Assembly: GCF_000647975.1 (NCBI RefSeq)
Contig: NZ_JFKE01000002.1
Location: 62,001-126,000, forward strand
Direction of reading: 5' to 3'
Source: Actibacterium mucosum KCTC 23349
GTDB taxonomy: Bacteria > Pseudomonadota > Alphaproteobacteria > Rhodobacterales > Rhodobacteraceae
Length of the DNA: 64,000 nucleotides
This document shows positions 1 to 8,252 of this stretch, in pieces (position 1 is the first letter of the stretch; each line of letters starts with the position of its first letter). The position numbers were made by a program, and so were the translations under genes. The notes beneath the pieces were generated by a model. That model saw only the letters and a list, made by a program, of their open reading frames with translations. It did not search any database and was not told the origin of the DNA.

Positions 1-1215
1 AATGCCAATCTTGGCAAGGCTTTCCTGAATCAAAAGCGCCGCAGGTTCCATCCAGTCAAGTTGGTTCAGACTGATCGAAAACGGCACTTCAAAGCCGTCC
101 GGATAGCCTGACTTCGCCAGATGCTCTTTGGCTTTGTCGAGATCTTCGTAGTACCCGGTCTTGCGCGGCCACGCGATGTCGCTGCGCTCGGTCTCTTCGC
201 CCCAAAGCGGGGCGCCACGACCATAAGCTGCGACCTGAAAAATCGATTCATAAGGGATCGCATAGGCCACGGCCTTGCGCACATCACTGTCGGTGAAGGG
301 AGCGAAATTGGTGTTTAGGCCGATACAGTTGATGCAGTTCGCAATGGGAGTAGAGTTGACTTCCAGCTTCTCGGACAGTTCCAGCGCGTCTTTCGAAGGA
401 ATGTTGAACGAGACCTGTGCGTCGCCGCGTTCGATCACTGCACGGCGGGTTGCCGAAGACGGCACTTCGCGAATGACGACACGTTTATAGGCCGGGGTCG
501 GGCCGCTGGCCCAATCGTCGAAACGTTCGTAGACCAGTTGTTCGCCAGGTGTCCAACGGGCCACTTTGAAAGCCCCGGATCCAATAGTATTCTTGTGCAG
601 GTACTCGGTGGCCCAAGGGTCATCAGCCGTTGCATTGGCCATGGCAACCTTCGAGTTGATCACAAAGGGAATTGGCACCGCAAGATCCGGAATCGCCAGT
701 TTCGACGGGAAGTCGAGTGTGATCTGGAAGGTTTTATCATCAAGCGCGGCAAACTGATCTGGTCGGGTAAAGCCGCCTGCTTTCATCTGGACGGCTGGAA
801 ATCCGCCCAGCGATACGGCGCGGTCGAAAGACCATTTCACGTCTGCGGCTGTTACGGGGCTGCCATCCTGGAAAGTGGCATCGCGCAAAGTGAATGTCAG
901 AACCAGTCCATCGTCGGACACAGTCCAGCTTTCCGCCAATTCGGGCTCTACTTTGGAGTAGTCAAACTCAAGTCCACCACCAGATGACGGCTTGGTACCA
1001 AAGGACACCAATCGGTCATAGCAGTTGATCGCTACCTGATAGCTGGGCCGGTTCGTACCAGTGCGGTGAAGATCGAGGCTGTTAATTGTTTGGCCGTTTA
1101 CGGCCACCAGCACGTCGTCACCCGCAGCCGCGGCGGGCAAAGCACGCAAGAAAGGAAGGGTGGCGGCTGTCACCGCCCCGGTTTGTAGAAATCTGCGTCT
1201 TGATACGTCGGTCAT
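1..1215 (-). CDS. ABC transporter substrate-binding protein, family 5 (C-terminus outside window)
   Basis: The 405 visible residues begin at ATG 1215 with a twin-arginine signal (SRRRFLQ near residues 5-11, then a hydrophobic Ala-rich stretch), so the protein should be exported folded to the periplasm. The mature part reads like the DppA/OppA/NikA class: an early block resembling ELAESWTVSDDG, followed by FTLRDATFQDGSPVTAADVKWSFDRA, written here only as a landmark for the family. The reading frame is still open at base 1, so the C-terminus is missing. It lies 38 bp downstream of the allophanate hydrolase gene on the same strand, suggesting that its permeases lie beyond the window and that the ligand is a nitrogen-rich small molecule. 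The ligand itself is not readable. Confidence 0.85.
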   Translation of the reverse strand, partial: MTDVSRRRFLQTGAVTAATLPFLRALPAAAAGDDVLVAVNGQTINSLDLHRTGTNRPSYQVAINCYDRLVSFGTKPSSGGGLEFDYSKVEPELAESWTVSDDGLVLTFTLRDATFQDGSPVTAADVKWSFDRAVSLGGFPAVQMKAGGFTRPDQFAALDDKTFQITLDFPSKLAIPDLAVPIPFVINSKVAMANATADDPWATEYLHKNTIGSGAFKVARWTPGEQLVYERFDDWASGPTPAYKRVVIREVPSSATRRAVIERGDAQVSFNIPSKDALELSEKLEVNSTPIANCINCIGLNTNFAPFTDSDVRKAVAYAIPYESIFQVAAYGRGAPLWGEETERSDIAWPRKTGYYEDLDKAKEHLAKSGYPDGFEVPFSISLNQLDWMEPAALLIQESLAKIGI

Positions 1216-1253
1216 AAGTAACATCCATGTTGGGGCGCATTGCGCGTTGTCGT

Positions 1254-3050
1254 TCAGGCATTCACTGCCAGGTATTTTCGCCAATCTGCGATGGCGCTGA
1301 TGTCTTCTGCTGCCTCGGTGGCAAAGGCTTCGCACAGGAACCCCTGCACCAAGTCACCATCGGCCAGAGTCAGCGTTCCGATGCCCAACGGAGCAGGAAT
1401 TGTTTTCATGAAGCTCCCGAACGCGGTGACCGGCATGTCCCACAGTTCTAGTGCCACAGAGGCACCGGAACCCGGGGTGGTGCGGACCAGTCCCGGACGA
1501 GCGATGCCCGATCCGGGAAGGGCAAAGAAACTGTAGTCGGGCGCGGTAGCGTCTGTTTTGACGAAACGGGCGCCGCGCTCGGTCAAGGTATGGTTCAAGG
1601 GCAGGCCGGACATGTGTGCTCCACAGACCGCAACACGAATTACCGTTTCGGCAGGGCTGCTTGGCAGTTGCGCAGGCTCAATGGTCCAATCTGTGCCACC
1701 CAACTTGCGGTCGCCCCAAGCTTCGACTTGTGTTGCAAGAGCTGCGACCTTGGCATCTGCACCCGCCTCGGCAATGAAGGTCACGCTGCCGGGACGACCG
1801 TCAGGTCGGGCGGGTGTTGGCGCTGTAATCGCGCACAGGTTCATCAGGTTGACGAAGTTGGTGTAGGTGCCCAGCATGTTGTTTGGACCCATTGGGTCAG
1901 CCTCCAGATCAGCGACCGAGGCAAAGGTCGGGATACTGGGGACACACAGCGCATCGCAGGCGTCGATCAGGGGCGCAATCCCGTTGGCGAGCTCTTTCAG
2001 CTTGTAGTACCCCTTGAACGCGTCCGCGGCCGTTTTGCCAACCGCCGAACCGATGATTTTGCGGGTCACCGGAAAAAGCGCATCAGGGTTGTTGGTGATC
2101 AGGTCTTCGGTTGCGACATAGCGCTCGGCCACCCACGGGCCGAAATACAGCATCTCAGCAATGTCGTAGAGCGGAGTGAAGTCGATCTCGCGGATCGTAG
2201 CGCCTGTCGCTTTGAGGGCTTCAACCGTTGCTGTGAAGGAACCATCCTGAGCCGCGTCACCCTCGAACCGGATGCTAGCGGCGGAAGGGATGCCGATGAT
2301 CAGGTCCGAAGGTGGCGCAACAAGGGACGGCGTTTCGACCGCGCAAGCATAGCTGTCTGCGGGGTCGTATACGGCAGCGACCGCATAAGCGGCATAGGCA
2401 TCCGAAACTGTCAGTGCAAAGATCGAAATTGTGTCGAGGGTCCGGCAAGCGGGTACCATCCCCGTTGCAGAGAGCGCACCGAGGGTCGGTTTCAATCCGA
2501 CAATGTTGTTCAACGCGGCAGGTACGCGACCCGAACCCGCAGTATCCGTGCCCAAGGAAAATGTTGCAATTCCGTGGGCCACAGCCACGCCAGAGCCTCC
2601 GGACGATCCACCGGGTACAATGTCGGGGTCGATTGCGTTCTTAGGCGCGCCATAGGGCGTGCGCACACCCACCAGTCCGGTTGCAAATTGATCAAGGTTC
2701 GTTTTGCCGATTAGCAAGGCCCCGGCATCCAGAAGCTTTTGCACGACGAACGCGGTTTTTTCGGGGACATAGGCGAAATCGGGGCAGGCAGCAGTGGTCG
2801 GTGCACCGGCAACATCGATGTTGTCCTTGATCACAAAAGGCACACCAAAAAGCGCCTTCTCCGGGTTGTAGTCACCCAACGCTTCGGCCTGAGCCAGCAG
2901 GTCTTCTTTCGCAAACAGGTGCAGAAAAATGCCCGGATCGGCCACGTCTTCAATTCTTGCATAGACCTGTTCGATGATCTCGGAAGGTGTCGTACCCTTG
3001 GCATAAGCGCCGTGCAAAGATGTTAGAGTGAGCGGTATTTCAGCTCTCAT
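1254..3050 (-). CDS. atzF: allophanate hydrolase
   Basis: A 598-residue enzyme predicted to hydrolyse allophanate to two ammonia and CO2 in the cytoplasm. Residues 1-430 form an amidase-signature domain. Its catalytic Lys is K75 (VIKDNID), the cis-Ser is S149 in GGSSGGS, and the nucleophile is S173 in DTAGSGRVPA. The spacing (74 and 24 residues) fits the amidase family. Residues about 470-598 form the C-terminal allophanate hydrolase domain found in AtzF. The length is close to AtzF (about 600) and there is no biotin carboxylase partner, so it is the AtzF type and not part of urea amidolyase. It completes biuret degradation with the biuret hydrolase at 7575-8252, although it sits in the divergent transcript next to the LysR gene. 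Confidence 0.93.
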   Translation of the reverse strand: MRAEIPLTLTSLHGAYAKGTTPSEIIEQVYARIEDVADPGIFLHLFAKEDLLAQAEALGDYNPEKALFGVPFVIKDNIDVAGAPTTAACPDFAYVPEKTAFVVQKLLDAGALLIGKTNLDQFATGLVGVRTPYGAPKNAIDPDIVPGGSSGGSGVAVAHGIATFSLGTDTAGSGRVPAALNNIVGLKPTLGALSATGMVPACRTLDTISIFALTVSDAYAAYAVAAVYDPADSYACAVETPSLVAPPSDLIIGIPSAASIRFEGDAAQDGSFTATVEALKATGATIREIDFTPLYDIAEMLYFGPWVAERYVATEDLITNNPDALFPVTRKIIGSAVGKTAADAFKGYYKLKELANGIAPLIDACDALCVPSIPTFASVADLEADPMGPNNMLGTYTNFVNLMNLCAITAPTPARPDGRPGSVTFIAEAGADAKVAALATQVEAWGDRKLGGTDWTIEPAQLPSSPAETVIRVAVCGAHMSGLPLNHTLTERGARFVKTDATAPDYSFFALPGSGIARPGLVRTTPGSGASVALELWDMPVTAFGSFMKTIPAPLGIGTLTLADGDLVQGFLCEAFATEAAEDISAIADWRKYLAVNA

Positions 3051-3188
3051 GCCTTATTTCCCATCATTTCTGGTGACATGTTCGATTCATCATGTCTGCA
3101 GAAACAGCTTTCGGCGGCGGAGGTGCGAACACAAATGCTATAAATTCAACAAACCGGTGCAGAAAACGCACCGCTATGTGGGAACGAC
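3051..3188. promoter_or_regulatory. divergent promoter region between atzF and the LysR gene
   Basis: This 138-bp gap separates the start codons of allophanate hydrolase (minus strand) and the LysR-type regulator (plus strand). It is visibly richer in A+T than the flanking genes, with the AT-rich run ATGCTATAAATTC near 3135. Such shared gaps usually hold the LysR autoregulatory operator. I could not single out one convincing T-N11-A box. Confidence 0.5.
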
Positions 3189-4091
3189 ATGCGGCATCTT
3201 AAGGATTACGAGTTCATCGAAGGCGTTCTTCGGGCCGGATCAATTCGGAAGGCCTCGGAAGACATGCATATTACGGCCTCGGCATTGAACCGGCGGATCA
3301 ACAAGTTCGAGGAAGAATTCGGATACGAGATCTTTGAACGATTGCCTCGCGGGGTTCGGTTGAACCCGGCAGGAGAATTGCTGTTGCATCATATTCGGGC
3401 ACAACGCTCGGACTTTGCGCGTTTGAAGTCCCAGGTTGCCGATCTGTCCGGGGTCCGCCGCGGCCATGTTTCGATTGCCTGTTCCCAAGCTTTGTTGCCA
3501 TTTTTTTTGCCACGCCAGATTTCGCGCTATCGCGGCGATCATCCGGGTGTGACCTTCACGGTTAACGCGCGGGATCGCGTCGAAGCCGAGCGGGAGCTAT
3601 CCGAATTCGCCAGTGACATTGCATTGGTGTTCGAACCGCTGACCATGGTTGATTTCGAAGTCGTCTTTGCCATGGCGCAACCTATTCATTGCGTGATGCG
3701 GCGCGATCATCCGTTAGCCGGTGAACAACAAATACGTTTGCGCGACGCGCTCAGCTTTCCCCATGTTGCTCCATCCGAAAAATTTGCGGTGAGGGTACTG
3801 TTGGAAAATGCGGCACATCGCTTGTGGTCCAGCAAGATTACCCCTTTGATTGAATCCGAAAGCTTTGATTTCATGCGTCACTACGCCGAATGGGAAGACA
3901 TGGTCAGCTTCCAGTTTCCGATCGGGCTGGACATGGAGCGGCATGGAGACCTTATCGCACGTCCGCTGGATGTGCGCGATGTCGAACCAGGAAACCTTTT
4001 GCTGGGTCAATTACGTGGACGCACCCTGCCGGTCGCATCAGCACGCTTTATGCGCGAACTTATGCGTTCTTTGCGGACGCACCTGAACTGA
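3189..4091 (+). CDS. LysR-type transcriptional regulator
   Basis: A 300-residue protein. The N-terminal winged helix (residues about 1-60) contains RKASEDMHITASALNRRINK, the usual LysR recognition-helix pattern, and is followed by FERLPRGVRLNPAGELLL. Residues about 85-300 match a periplasmic-binding-protein-like effector domain. It is divergent from allophanate hydrolase and just upstream, on the same strand, of decayed nitrile hydratase/thiocyanate hydrolase-type genes. The simplest inference is that it controls the nitrogen island and once read through into those genes. The effector is unknown. Confidence 0.88.
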   Translation: MRHLKDYEFIEGVLRAGSIRKASEDMHITASALNRRINKFEEEFGYEIFERLPRGVRLNPAGELLLHHIRAQRSDFARLKSQVADLSGVRRGHVSIACSQALLPFFLPRQISRYRGDHPGVTFTVNARDRVEAERELSEFASDIALVFEPLTMVDFEVVFAMAQPIHCVMRRDHPLAGEQQIRLRDALSFPHVAPSEKFAVRVLLENAAHRLWSSKITPLIESESFDFMRHYAEWEDMVSFQFPIGLDMERHGDLIARPLDVRDVEPGNLLLGQLRGRTLPVASARFMRELMRSLRTHLN

Positions 4092-4105
4092 ATTACGAGG
4101 ACAGA

Positions 4106-4412
4106 TTGATTTCTATCCACGACAGAGGACCCCGCGACTATCAAGATATTGGCGGCAACGATGGTGGCGAGATACCCAAAGTTGAATTGCCTTGGCTGCA
4201 TTGGGAATAAAAGGTCGAAGCGATCCGGGCGCTGCTGGGGGATGGGACGCGGCGCGTCGTTTTTGGGCGAAGAGAAATACGACGGCCTTTCATTATAGCG
4301 TCACCGACTGGAGGCGATGACGGACATATTGATCAAAAAAGTCGTTCTAAGACGCGCGGAACCGGACGCTTCCATTGCCAAAACGCGCACCCGTTGGGAA
4401 GGCACGCAATGA
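4106..4412 (+). pseudogene. remnant of nitrile hydratase-family beta N-domain subunit (ScnB/ToyJ-like)
   Basis: In one frame the sequence reads DYQDIGGNDGGEIPKVELPW and then HWE, as expected for the N-terminal half of a nitrile hydratase beta chain (Asp-x-Gly-Gly, then a Trp-Glu). An in-frame TAA follows at about 4208, then KVEAIRALLGDGTRRVV. The frame then shifts, with apparent loss of about 15-20 codons, to EKYDGLSL-stop-RHRLEAMTDILI. The ORF ends naturally at TGA 4410-4412, overlapping the next start as ATGA. Two stops and one shift make it non-functional unless there is a sequencing error. Being a separate gene from the C-domain fits three-subunit enzymes such as thiocyanate hydrolase (scnB-scnA-scnC order) better than a two-subunit nitrile hydratase. 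Confidence 0.75.
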
Positions 4413-4707
4413 CCCGCTTAGCCCCCGGCGACAGGGTTCGCGTTCTTGCGTTTGGCAAAATGGACATATGCGTTTTCCAGACTAAGTGTGTGAGAAATTC
4501 GGCTTCGTTCAGCGTCCTTGTGGCCGTTACCAGAACCCCGAAAACTTGGCCGTAGGCGACCCAGGCGGTCTGGCGATTGACCTGTATCGCGTGCGCTTTC
4601 GGCAGGTTGAGCTTTGGCCAATTGAAGACTATCCCGCGCAGGAGCGTTTGATCCTTGAGGCCTATGAGCATTGGCTGGAACAACAGGAGGCGCGCCATGA
4701 CCCATGA
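4409..4707 (+). pseudogene. remnant of nitrile hydratase-family beta C-domain subunit (ScnA/ToyL-like)
   Basis: The start MTRLAPGDRVRVL is the typical opening of the SH3-like C-terminal domain of the nitrile hydratase beta chain. The frame breaks at the A-run near 4449. In the shifted frame, NGHMRFPD is followed by a TAA. Then VCEKFGFVQRPCGRYQNPEN, LYRVRFRQVELWP and EAYEHWLE follow uninterrupted to the TGA at 4705-4707. The matching order and the well-preserved second half indicate a recently decayed gene. It overlaps both neighbours by a few bases (ATGA type), as in an intact operon. Confidence 0.8.
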
Positions 4708-5079
4708 CCGCGACGGCCTTGTGATCGAAGACGACACCGGCAATGTCGAAGCGCAGATCATCGTGGTCAAGAATTCGAACAATCAGCATCACCGGTACAC
4801 TGAGTTCGTGCTATCGCCGTTTGATACAGGGCCAGCCGCCGTCATGGTACATCTCAAAGGCATATCGCGCCCGGTCGGTACGCGCCGCGCATGGTTTTGG
4901 CAGAGTTTGGGCTGGAATTGCCGTCTGATATGACCCTCAAAGTGCATGACGGCAATGCCGACATGCGGTGCCTCGTGTTACCGCAACAGCCGTCGTGGTC
5001 CGAGCGGGGGAGCATTGAGGATTTGCAGGCTCTTGTCACCCGCGATTACGTGGTAGGGGTGGCTCGCGATTTTGTTTGA
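4697..5079 (+). pseudogene. remnant of nitrile hydratase alpha / thiocyanate hydrolase gamma (metal-binding) subunit
   Basis: Pieces of the catalytic metal-binding chain lie in order across three frames. Frame one reads EAQIIVVKNSNNQHH. A shift near 4785 leads to TLSSCYRRLIQGQPPSWYIS and KAYRARSVR. A second shift near 4890 leads to VLAEFGLELPSDMTLKVHDG and ALVTRDYVVGVARDFV, ending at TGA 5077-5079. The family's cysteine claw C-[TS]-L-C-S-C reads G-T-L-S-S-C here, so two of three ligand cysteines are gone. About 80 residues of the usual N-terminus are also absent. The gene ends one base before the convergent cupin stop codon. Confidence 0.8.
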
Positions 5080-5415
5080 TCACTCTGTGAAGCGAACGGG
5101 CTGCGACCAGTTCAACAATACAACGCAGCCATCTTCGCTGTGTACAGAATGACGGCTGCCTGCTGGGCTGATCACCACGTCGCCCCTCCGGTAAGTGCCG
5201 AACTCATCGGATTGAGAGCCTTCCAACACGACGATCATCTCGGGGCCCATGTGTTCGTGCATGGGCACTTGGGCGCCCGGTTCGTAACGCAGGACAGCAA
5301 TGGCGGGCGCGCCATCCAGAAGACGACCAATGGTAATGCCGTCACGAAACGGTTCAAAATTCAGCGTCTTCCATCCGCCGTTCAGCATGTCGCGCAGCAG
5401 CTTGGGTTCAAGCAT
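5080..5415 (-). CDS. cupin-domain protein (ChrR-like cupin)
   Basis: A 111-residue single cupin barrel. Motif 1 is seen as PMHEHMGPEMIVVLEG (two His and one Glu ligand), and motif 2 as GDVVISPAGSRHSV (the second-motif His). This composition resembles the cupin of ChrR-type anti-sigma factors, but no zinc-binding anti-sigma half is present. The start overlaps the end of the cysteine hydrolase gene by 8 bp, so it is the last gene of the BMP-transporter operon. It could be a small metal-dependent enzyme acting on a C-N compound or a sensor; the sequence does not decide. Confidence 0.8.
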   Translation of the reverse strand: MLEPKLLRDMLNGGWKTLNFEPFRDGITIGRLLDGAPAIAVLRYEPGAQVPMHEHMGPEMIVVLEGSQSDEFGTYRRGDVVISPAGSRHSVHSEDGCVVLLNWSQPVRFTE

Positions 5416-6073
5416 TCAGCGCCTCCAATATCCGACCCGTGGGGGTGGCCCAGCCGACAATGCCACCTTGGGCAATGATCATCTGAATGGCGGCGGCTTT
5501 GAACTCGGCAAAGTAGCTTTCGGTGGCATCTGTCGCCAGCAAACAATCATAGCCGCGGTCATTTGCTTCGCGCATGGTGGTTTGCACGCAGACCTCGGTT
5601 GTAACGCCGGCAAAGACAAGCTGTTTCAAGCCCATCTTTTGCAGATGCGTTTCGAATTCTGTGCGGCAGAAGGCGCCTTTACCGGGTTTGTCCAGCACCA
5701 ATTCGTCGGGCAGGGGGGCAAGTTCAGGGATGATCTCTGCCCCGGGTTCGCCAGCAACCAGAATGCGCCCCATCGGGCCGGGATCTCCAATGCGGATGCT
5801 GGGTGCACCCCGGTCGCGTTTTGCGTCTGGCAAGTCTGACAAATCGGGTTTGTGGCATTCACGGGTGTGGATGACGGCCAATCCAGCTGCCCTGAAGCCG
5901 TTAATCAGTTGCGCGACCGTGGGAACGATTGCCCCAAGGCGAGAGACATCATTGCCAAGCGTTTCACCAAAACCGCCGGGTTCGACAAAGTCGCGCTGCA
6001 TATCGATCACAACCAGACCAAGTGTCTCGCGTTCGCATGGAAAAGGAAAAGGCTCTGCCAGAATGTCCATCAC
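5408..6073 (-). CDS. isochorismatase-superfamily cysteine hydrolase (paralogue of biuret hydrolase)
   Basis: A 221-residue enzyme with the Asp-Lys-Cys triad of the superfamily: D24 in VVIDMQRDF, K129 in LDKPGKGAF and C162 in GVTTEVCVQTT. It aligns along its length with the biuret hydrolase 1.5 kb upstream and shares HKPDLSDLP and IGDPGP. It differs around the substrate pocket (for example AKRDRGAPSIR versus [10 protein letters not shown]), so the substrate is probably a related amide or ureide and not biuret. It overlaps the ATPase stop codon by 4 bp (ATGA) and the cupin start by 8 bp. Confidence 0.85.
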   Translation of the reverse strand: MMDILAEPFPFPCERETLGLVVIDMQRDFVEPGGFGETLGNDVSRLGAIVPTVAQLINGFRAAGLAVIHTRECHKPDLSDLPDAKRDRGAPSIRIGDPGPMGRILVAGEPGAEIIPELAPLPDELVLDKPGKGAFCRTEFETHLQKMGLKQLVFAGVTTEVCVQTTMREANDRGYDCLLATDATESYFAEFKAAAIQMIIAQGGIVGWATPTGRILEALNA

Positions 6074-7578
6074 GCGTGCCCCGCCATGTAAGAGCCGACC
6101 TCGCCCGCATGGGTTGCCCCCGCCTCGGCTGCAAAGGCGAGGTGCCCTTCACTCATAACGACGATGCGGTCAGCCAGCTCAAAGATCTCGTCCAGATCTT
6201 CACTGATCAACAAAATGGCGACGCCACGATTTCGGGCTTGCATCAGTCTTTCCCGCACAGCGGCTACAGCATTGAAGTCCAACCCGAAACACGGGTTCGC
6301 AACGATCAGCAAATCAACATCGCCGCTAAACTCGCGCGCCAGTACGGTGCGCTGTACGTTCCCGCCGGACAAGGTTGCAATCGGTACATGCGGCGACGGT
6401 GCCTTGACTTCGAAGTCGTCAATCCGACGACGGGCAGTTCGCAACATCTTGCGACGGTTTTGCCAAAAGATCGAACCGTCCGGCCCTCGGTCGAACTCGC
6501 GCAGGGCAAGGTTTTCTGCCACGCTCATTCGTGGGGCTGACGCGTTCTTTAATGGTTCTTCGGGCAGGTAGCGCACCTTTAGATCGTGAACTTCGGTTCG
6601 CGTCGCACCAAAGGGTTGGCCCTTTACCTCGATCTGTCCGCCCGTCAGGGTGCGCTGTCCTGTCAGCATCTCCATCAATTCGGTTTGACCATTGCCAGAA
6701 ATACCGGCCACACCTACGATCTGCCCGGCCTGAACGGTTAGATCGTCGATGGCAATGCCTTTGGGGCCAGACAAAGCGGGGGCTTGGGCGTCTTTCATCG
6801 CCAGAACCACGGAACCGGGGGTGCCGGTTCTTTCCAACTCGGCCCGCGCGATAGTTTCTCCCATCATCATTTCGGCCATTTGTTTGTCGCTCAGATCAGC
6901 CACTCGTCCTGAACCCACCATCTTGCCACGCCGCAGGACCGTAACATCGTCGGCAAAGCTACGTACTTCGCGGAACTTGTGTGTGATGAGCAGAACGGTG
7001 ATCCGTCCCCCCTCGCACAATGCGCGGATATGGCTCAGCACCTCGTCTGCTTCGGCAGGTGTCAGAACAGAAGTTGGTTCGTCCAGGATAAGAAAACGGC
7101 TGCCAAGATACAGTTGCTTTACGATCTCAAGCTTCTGTTTCTCGCCGGCCGACATTCGACTGACCGGGCGGTCCAGAGGCGGTTGAAAAGGAAGGTCAGC
7201 AAGGAACGCGTCTAAAGCCGCGCGTTCAGTGTTCCAGTTGATCACCTGCGGTGCATCCGCCCGGCTGATCACGAGGTTCTCGGCCCCCGTCAGCGAAGGC
7301 ACCAGCGTAAAGTGCTGGTAGACCATACCAAGCCCAAGCCGCTGCGCGTCCACTGGGTCGGCCACGCGTGCCTCATGCCCGTCGATCAACAGGCCCCCTT
7401 CGGTCGCGTGGTAAAACCCCATGATGCATTTAACCAAGGTGGATTTACCTGCACCGTTTTCTCCAAGCAAAGCGTGAACCGTTCCGGGTTTGATACGCGT
7501 AGTCACGTTGTCCAAAGCGGTGAACGCGCCGAAACGCATAGTCATGCCAACGGTTTCAAGCCCGATGGCCTGCATCAT
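6070..7578 (-). CDS. BMP-type ABC transporter, duplicated ATP-binding protein
   Basis: A 502-residue protein with two ABC domains, as in nucleoside and sugar importers of the CUT2/BMP class. Domain 1 has an intact P-loop ([11 protein letters not shown], residues about 36-46) and [17 protein letters not shown], a signature-like segment. Domain 2 has the family's degenerate P-loop ([13 protein letters not shown]) and [15 protein letters not shown]. It should energise the permeases encoded at 9278-11301. ATGA overlaps on both sides place it between two cysteine hydrolase genes, which ties the imported substrate to the hydrolases. Confidence 0.92.
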   Translation of the reverse strand: MMQAIGLETVGMTMRFGAFTALDNVTTRIKPGTVHALLGENGAGKSTLVKCIMGFYHATEGGLLIDGHEARVADPVDAQRLGLGMVYQHFTLVPSLTGAENLVISRADAPQVINWNTERAALDAFLADLPFQPPLDRPVSRMSAGEKQKLEIVKQLYLGSRFLILDEPTSVLTPAEADEVLSHIRALCEGGRITVLLITHKFREVRSFADDVTVLRRGKMVGSGRVADLSDKQMAEMMMGETIARAELERTGTPGSVVLAMKDAQAPALSGPKGIAIDDLTVQAGQIVGVAGISGNGQTELMEMLTGQRTLTGGQIEVKGQPFGATRTEVHDLKVRYLPEEPLKNASAPRMSVAENLALREFDRGPDGSIFWQNRRKMLRTARRRIDDFEVKAPSPHVPIATLSGGNVQRTVLAREFSGDVDLLIVANPCFGLDFNAVAAVRERLMQARNRGVAILLISEDLDEIFELADRIVVMSEGHLAFAAEAGATHAGEVGSYMAGHA

Positions 7579-8252
7579 ACCAGCCCCGCAATCAGGGCGT
7601 TGCTGTCGGAAACCGCGCCGAATACACCGCCTTGCATTGTGACCATCTTGATTGCCGCGTCATGGTTGCCGCGGTCGGTTGCCCCACAGCAATCTTCCAG
7701 CACCACGCATTCGAATCCACGGTCGTTGGCCTCGCGCATTGTGGTCGAGACGCAGACATCGGTGGTGATACCGCAAATGATCAGGTTCTCGATCCCGCGG
7801 GTGCGCAAGATCATCTCCAGATCGGTTGCGCAGAAACTGCCCTTGCCCGGCTTGTCGATGATCGTTTCGCCGGGCAGTGGATAGAGCTCGTCGATAATGT
7901 CCCATCCCGGCTCGCCGCGGATCAGGATCTTGCCACAAGGGCCCGGATCGCCGATGCCCGCACCGATCTGCTGGCTGCGCCAGCGTTTGTTGGCCGGCAA
8001 GTCGGAAAGGTCGGGGCGGTGGCCCTCGCGGGTGTGCAGGATGTGATAGCCCTTGGCGCGCATCGCCGTCAGCACCGCCTTGATCGGCGCAATCGGCGCG
8101 CGGGTCAGCGACAGGTCGTACCCCATCGCATCCACATAGCCACCTTTGCCGCAGAAATCGGTCTGCATGTCGATGATGATCAGCGCGGTGTTTTCCGGGC
8201 GCAGGTCGCCGTTATAGGGCCATTTATAGGGATGGCTTTCGATGGTGGTCAT
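7575..8252 (-). CDS. biuH: biuret hydrolase (biuret amidohydrolase)
   Basis: A 225-residue cysteine hydrolase predicted to convert biuret to allophanate and ammonia. The triad is D28 (IIIDMQTDF), K134 ([10 protein letters not shown]) and C167 ([10 protein letters not shown]). These positions are each eight less than the D36/K142/C175 that I recall for the rhizobial enzyme BiuH, and the flanking text ([20 protein letters not shown]-like opening, [20 protein letters not shown]) also agrees with that enzyme. RutB-type ureidoacrylate hydrolases are the main alternative, but the similarity to BiuH and the presence of allophanate hydrolase favour biuret. The gene overlaps the formamidase stop and the ATPase start by 4 bp each. 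Confidence 0.88.
   Translation of the reverse strand: MTTIESHPYKWPYNGDLRPENTALIIIDMQTDFCGKGGYVDAMGYDLSLTRAPIAPIKAVLTAMRAKGYHILHTREGHRPDLSDLPANKRWRSQQIGAGIGDPGPCGKILIRGEPGWDIIDELYPLPGETIIDKPGKGSFCATDLEMILRTRGIENLIICGITTDVCVSTTMREANDRGFECVVLEDCCGATDRGNHDAAIKMVTMQGGVFGAVSDSNALIAGLV

Noticed and set aside
1590-2714. Long plus-strand frame opposite allophanate hydrolase
   Set aside because: Antisense shadow; the amidase-signature catalytic residues on the minus strand are unambiguous.
4333-4782. 149-codon minus-strand frame in the region after the LysR gene
   Set aside because: The plus strand holds decayed nitrile hydratase-type genes whose conserved fragments explain the sequence; the minus frame has no recognisable domain.
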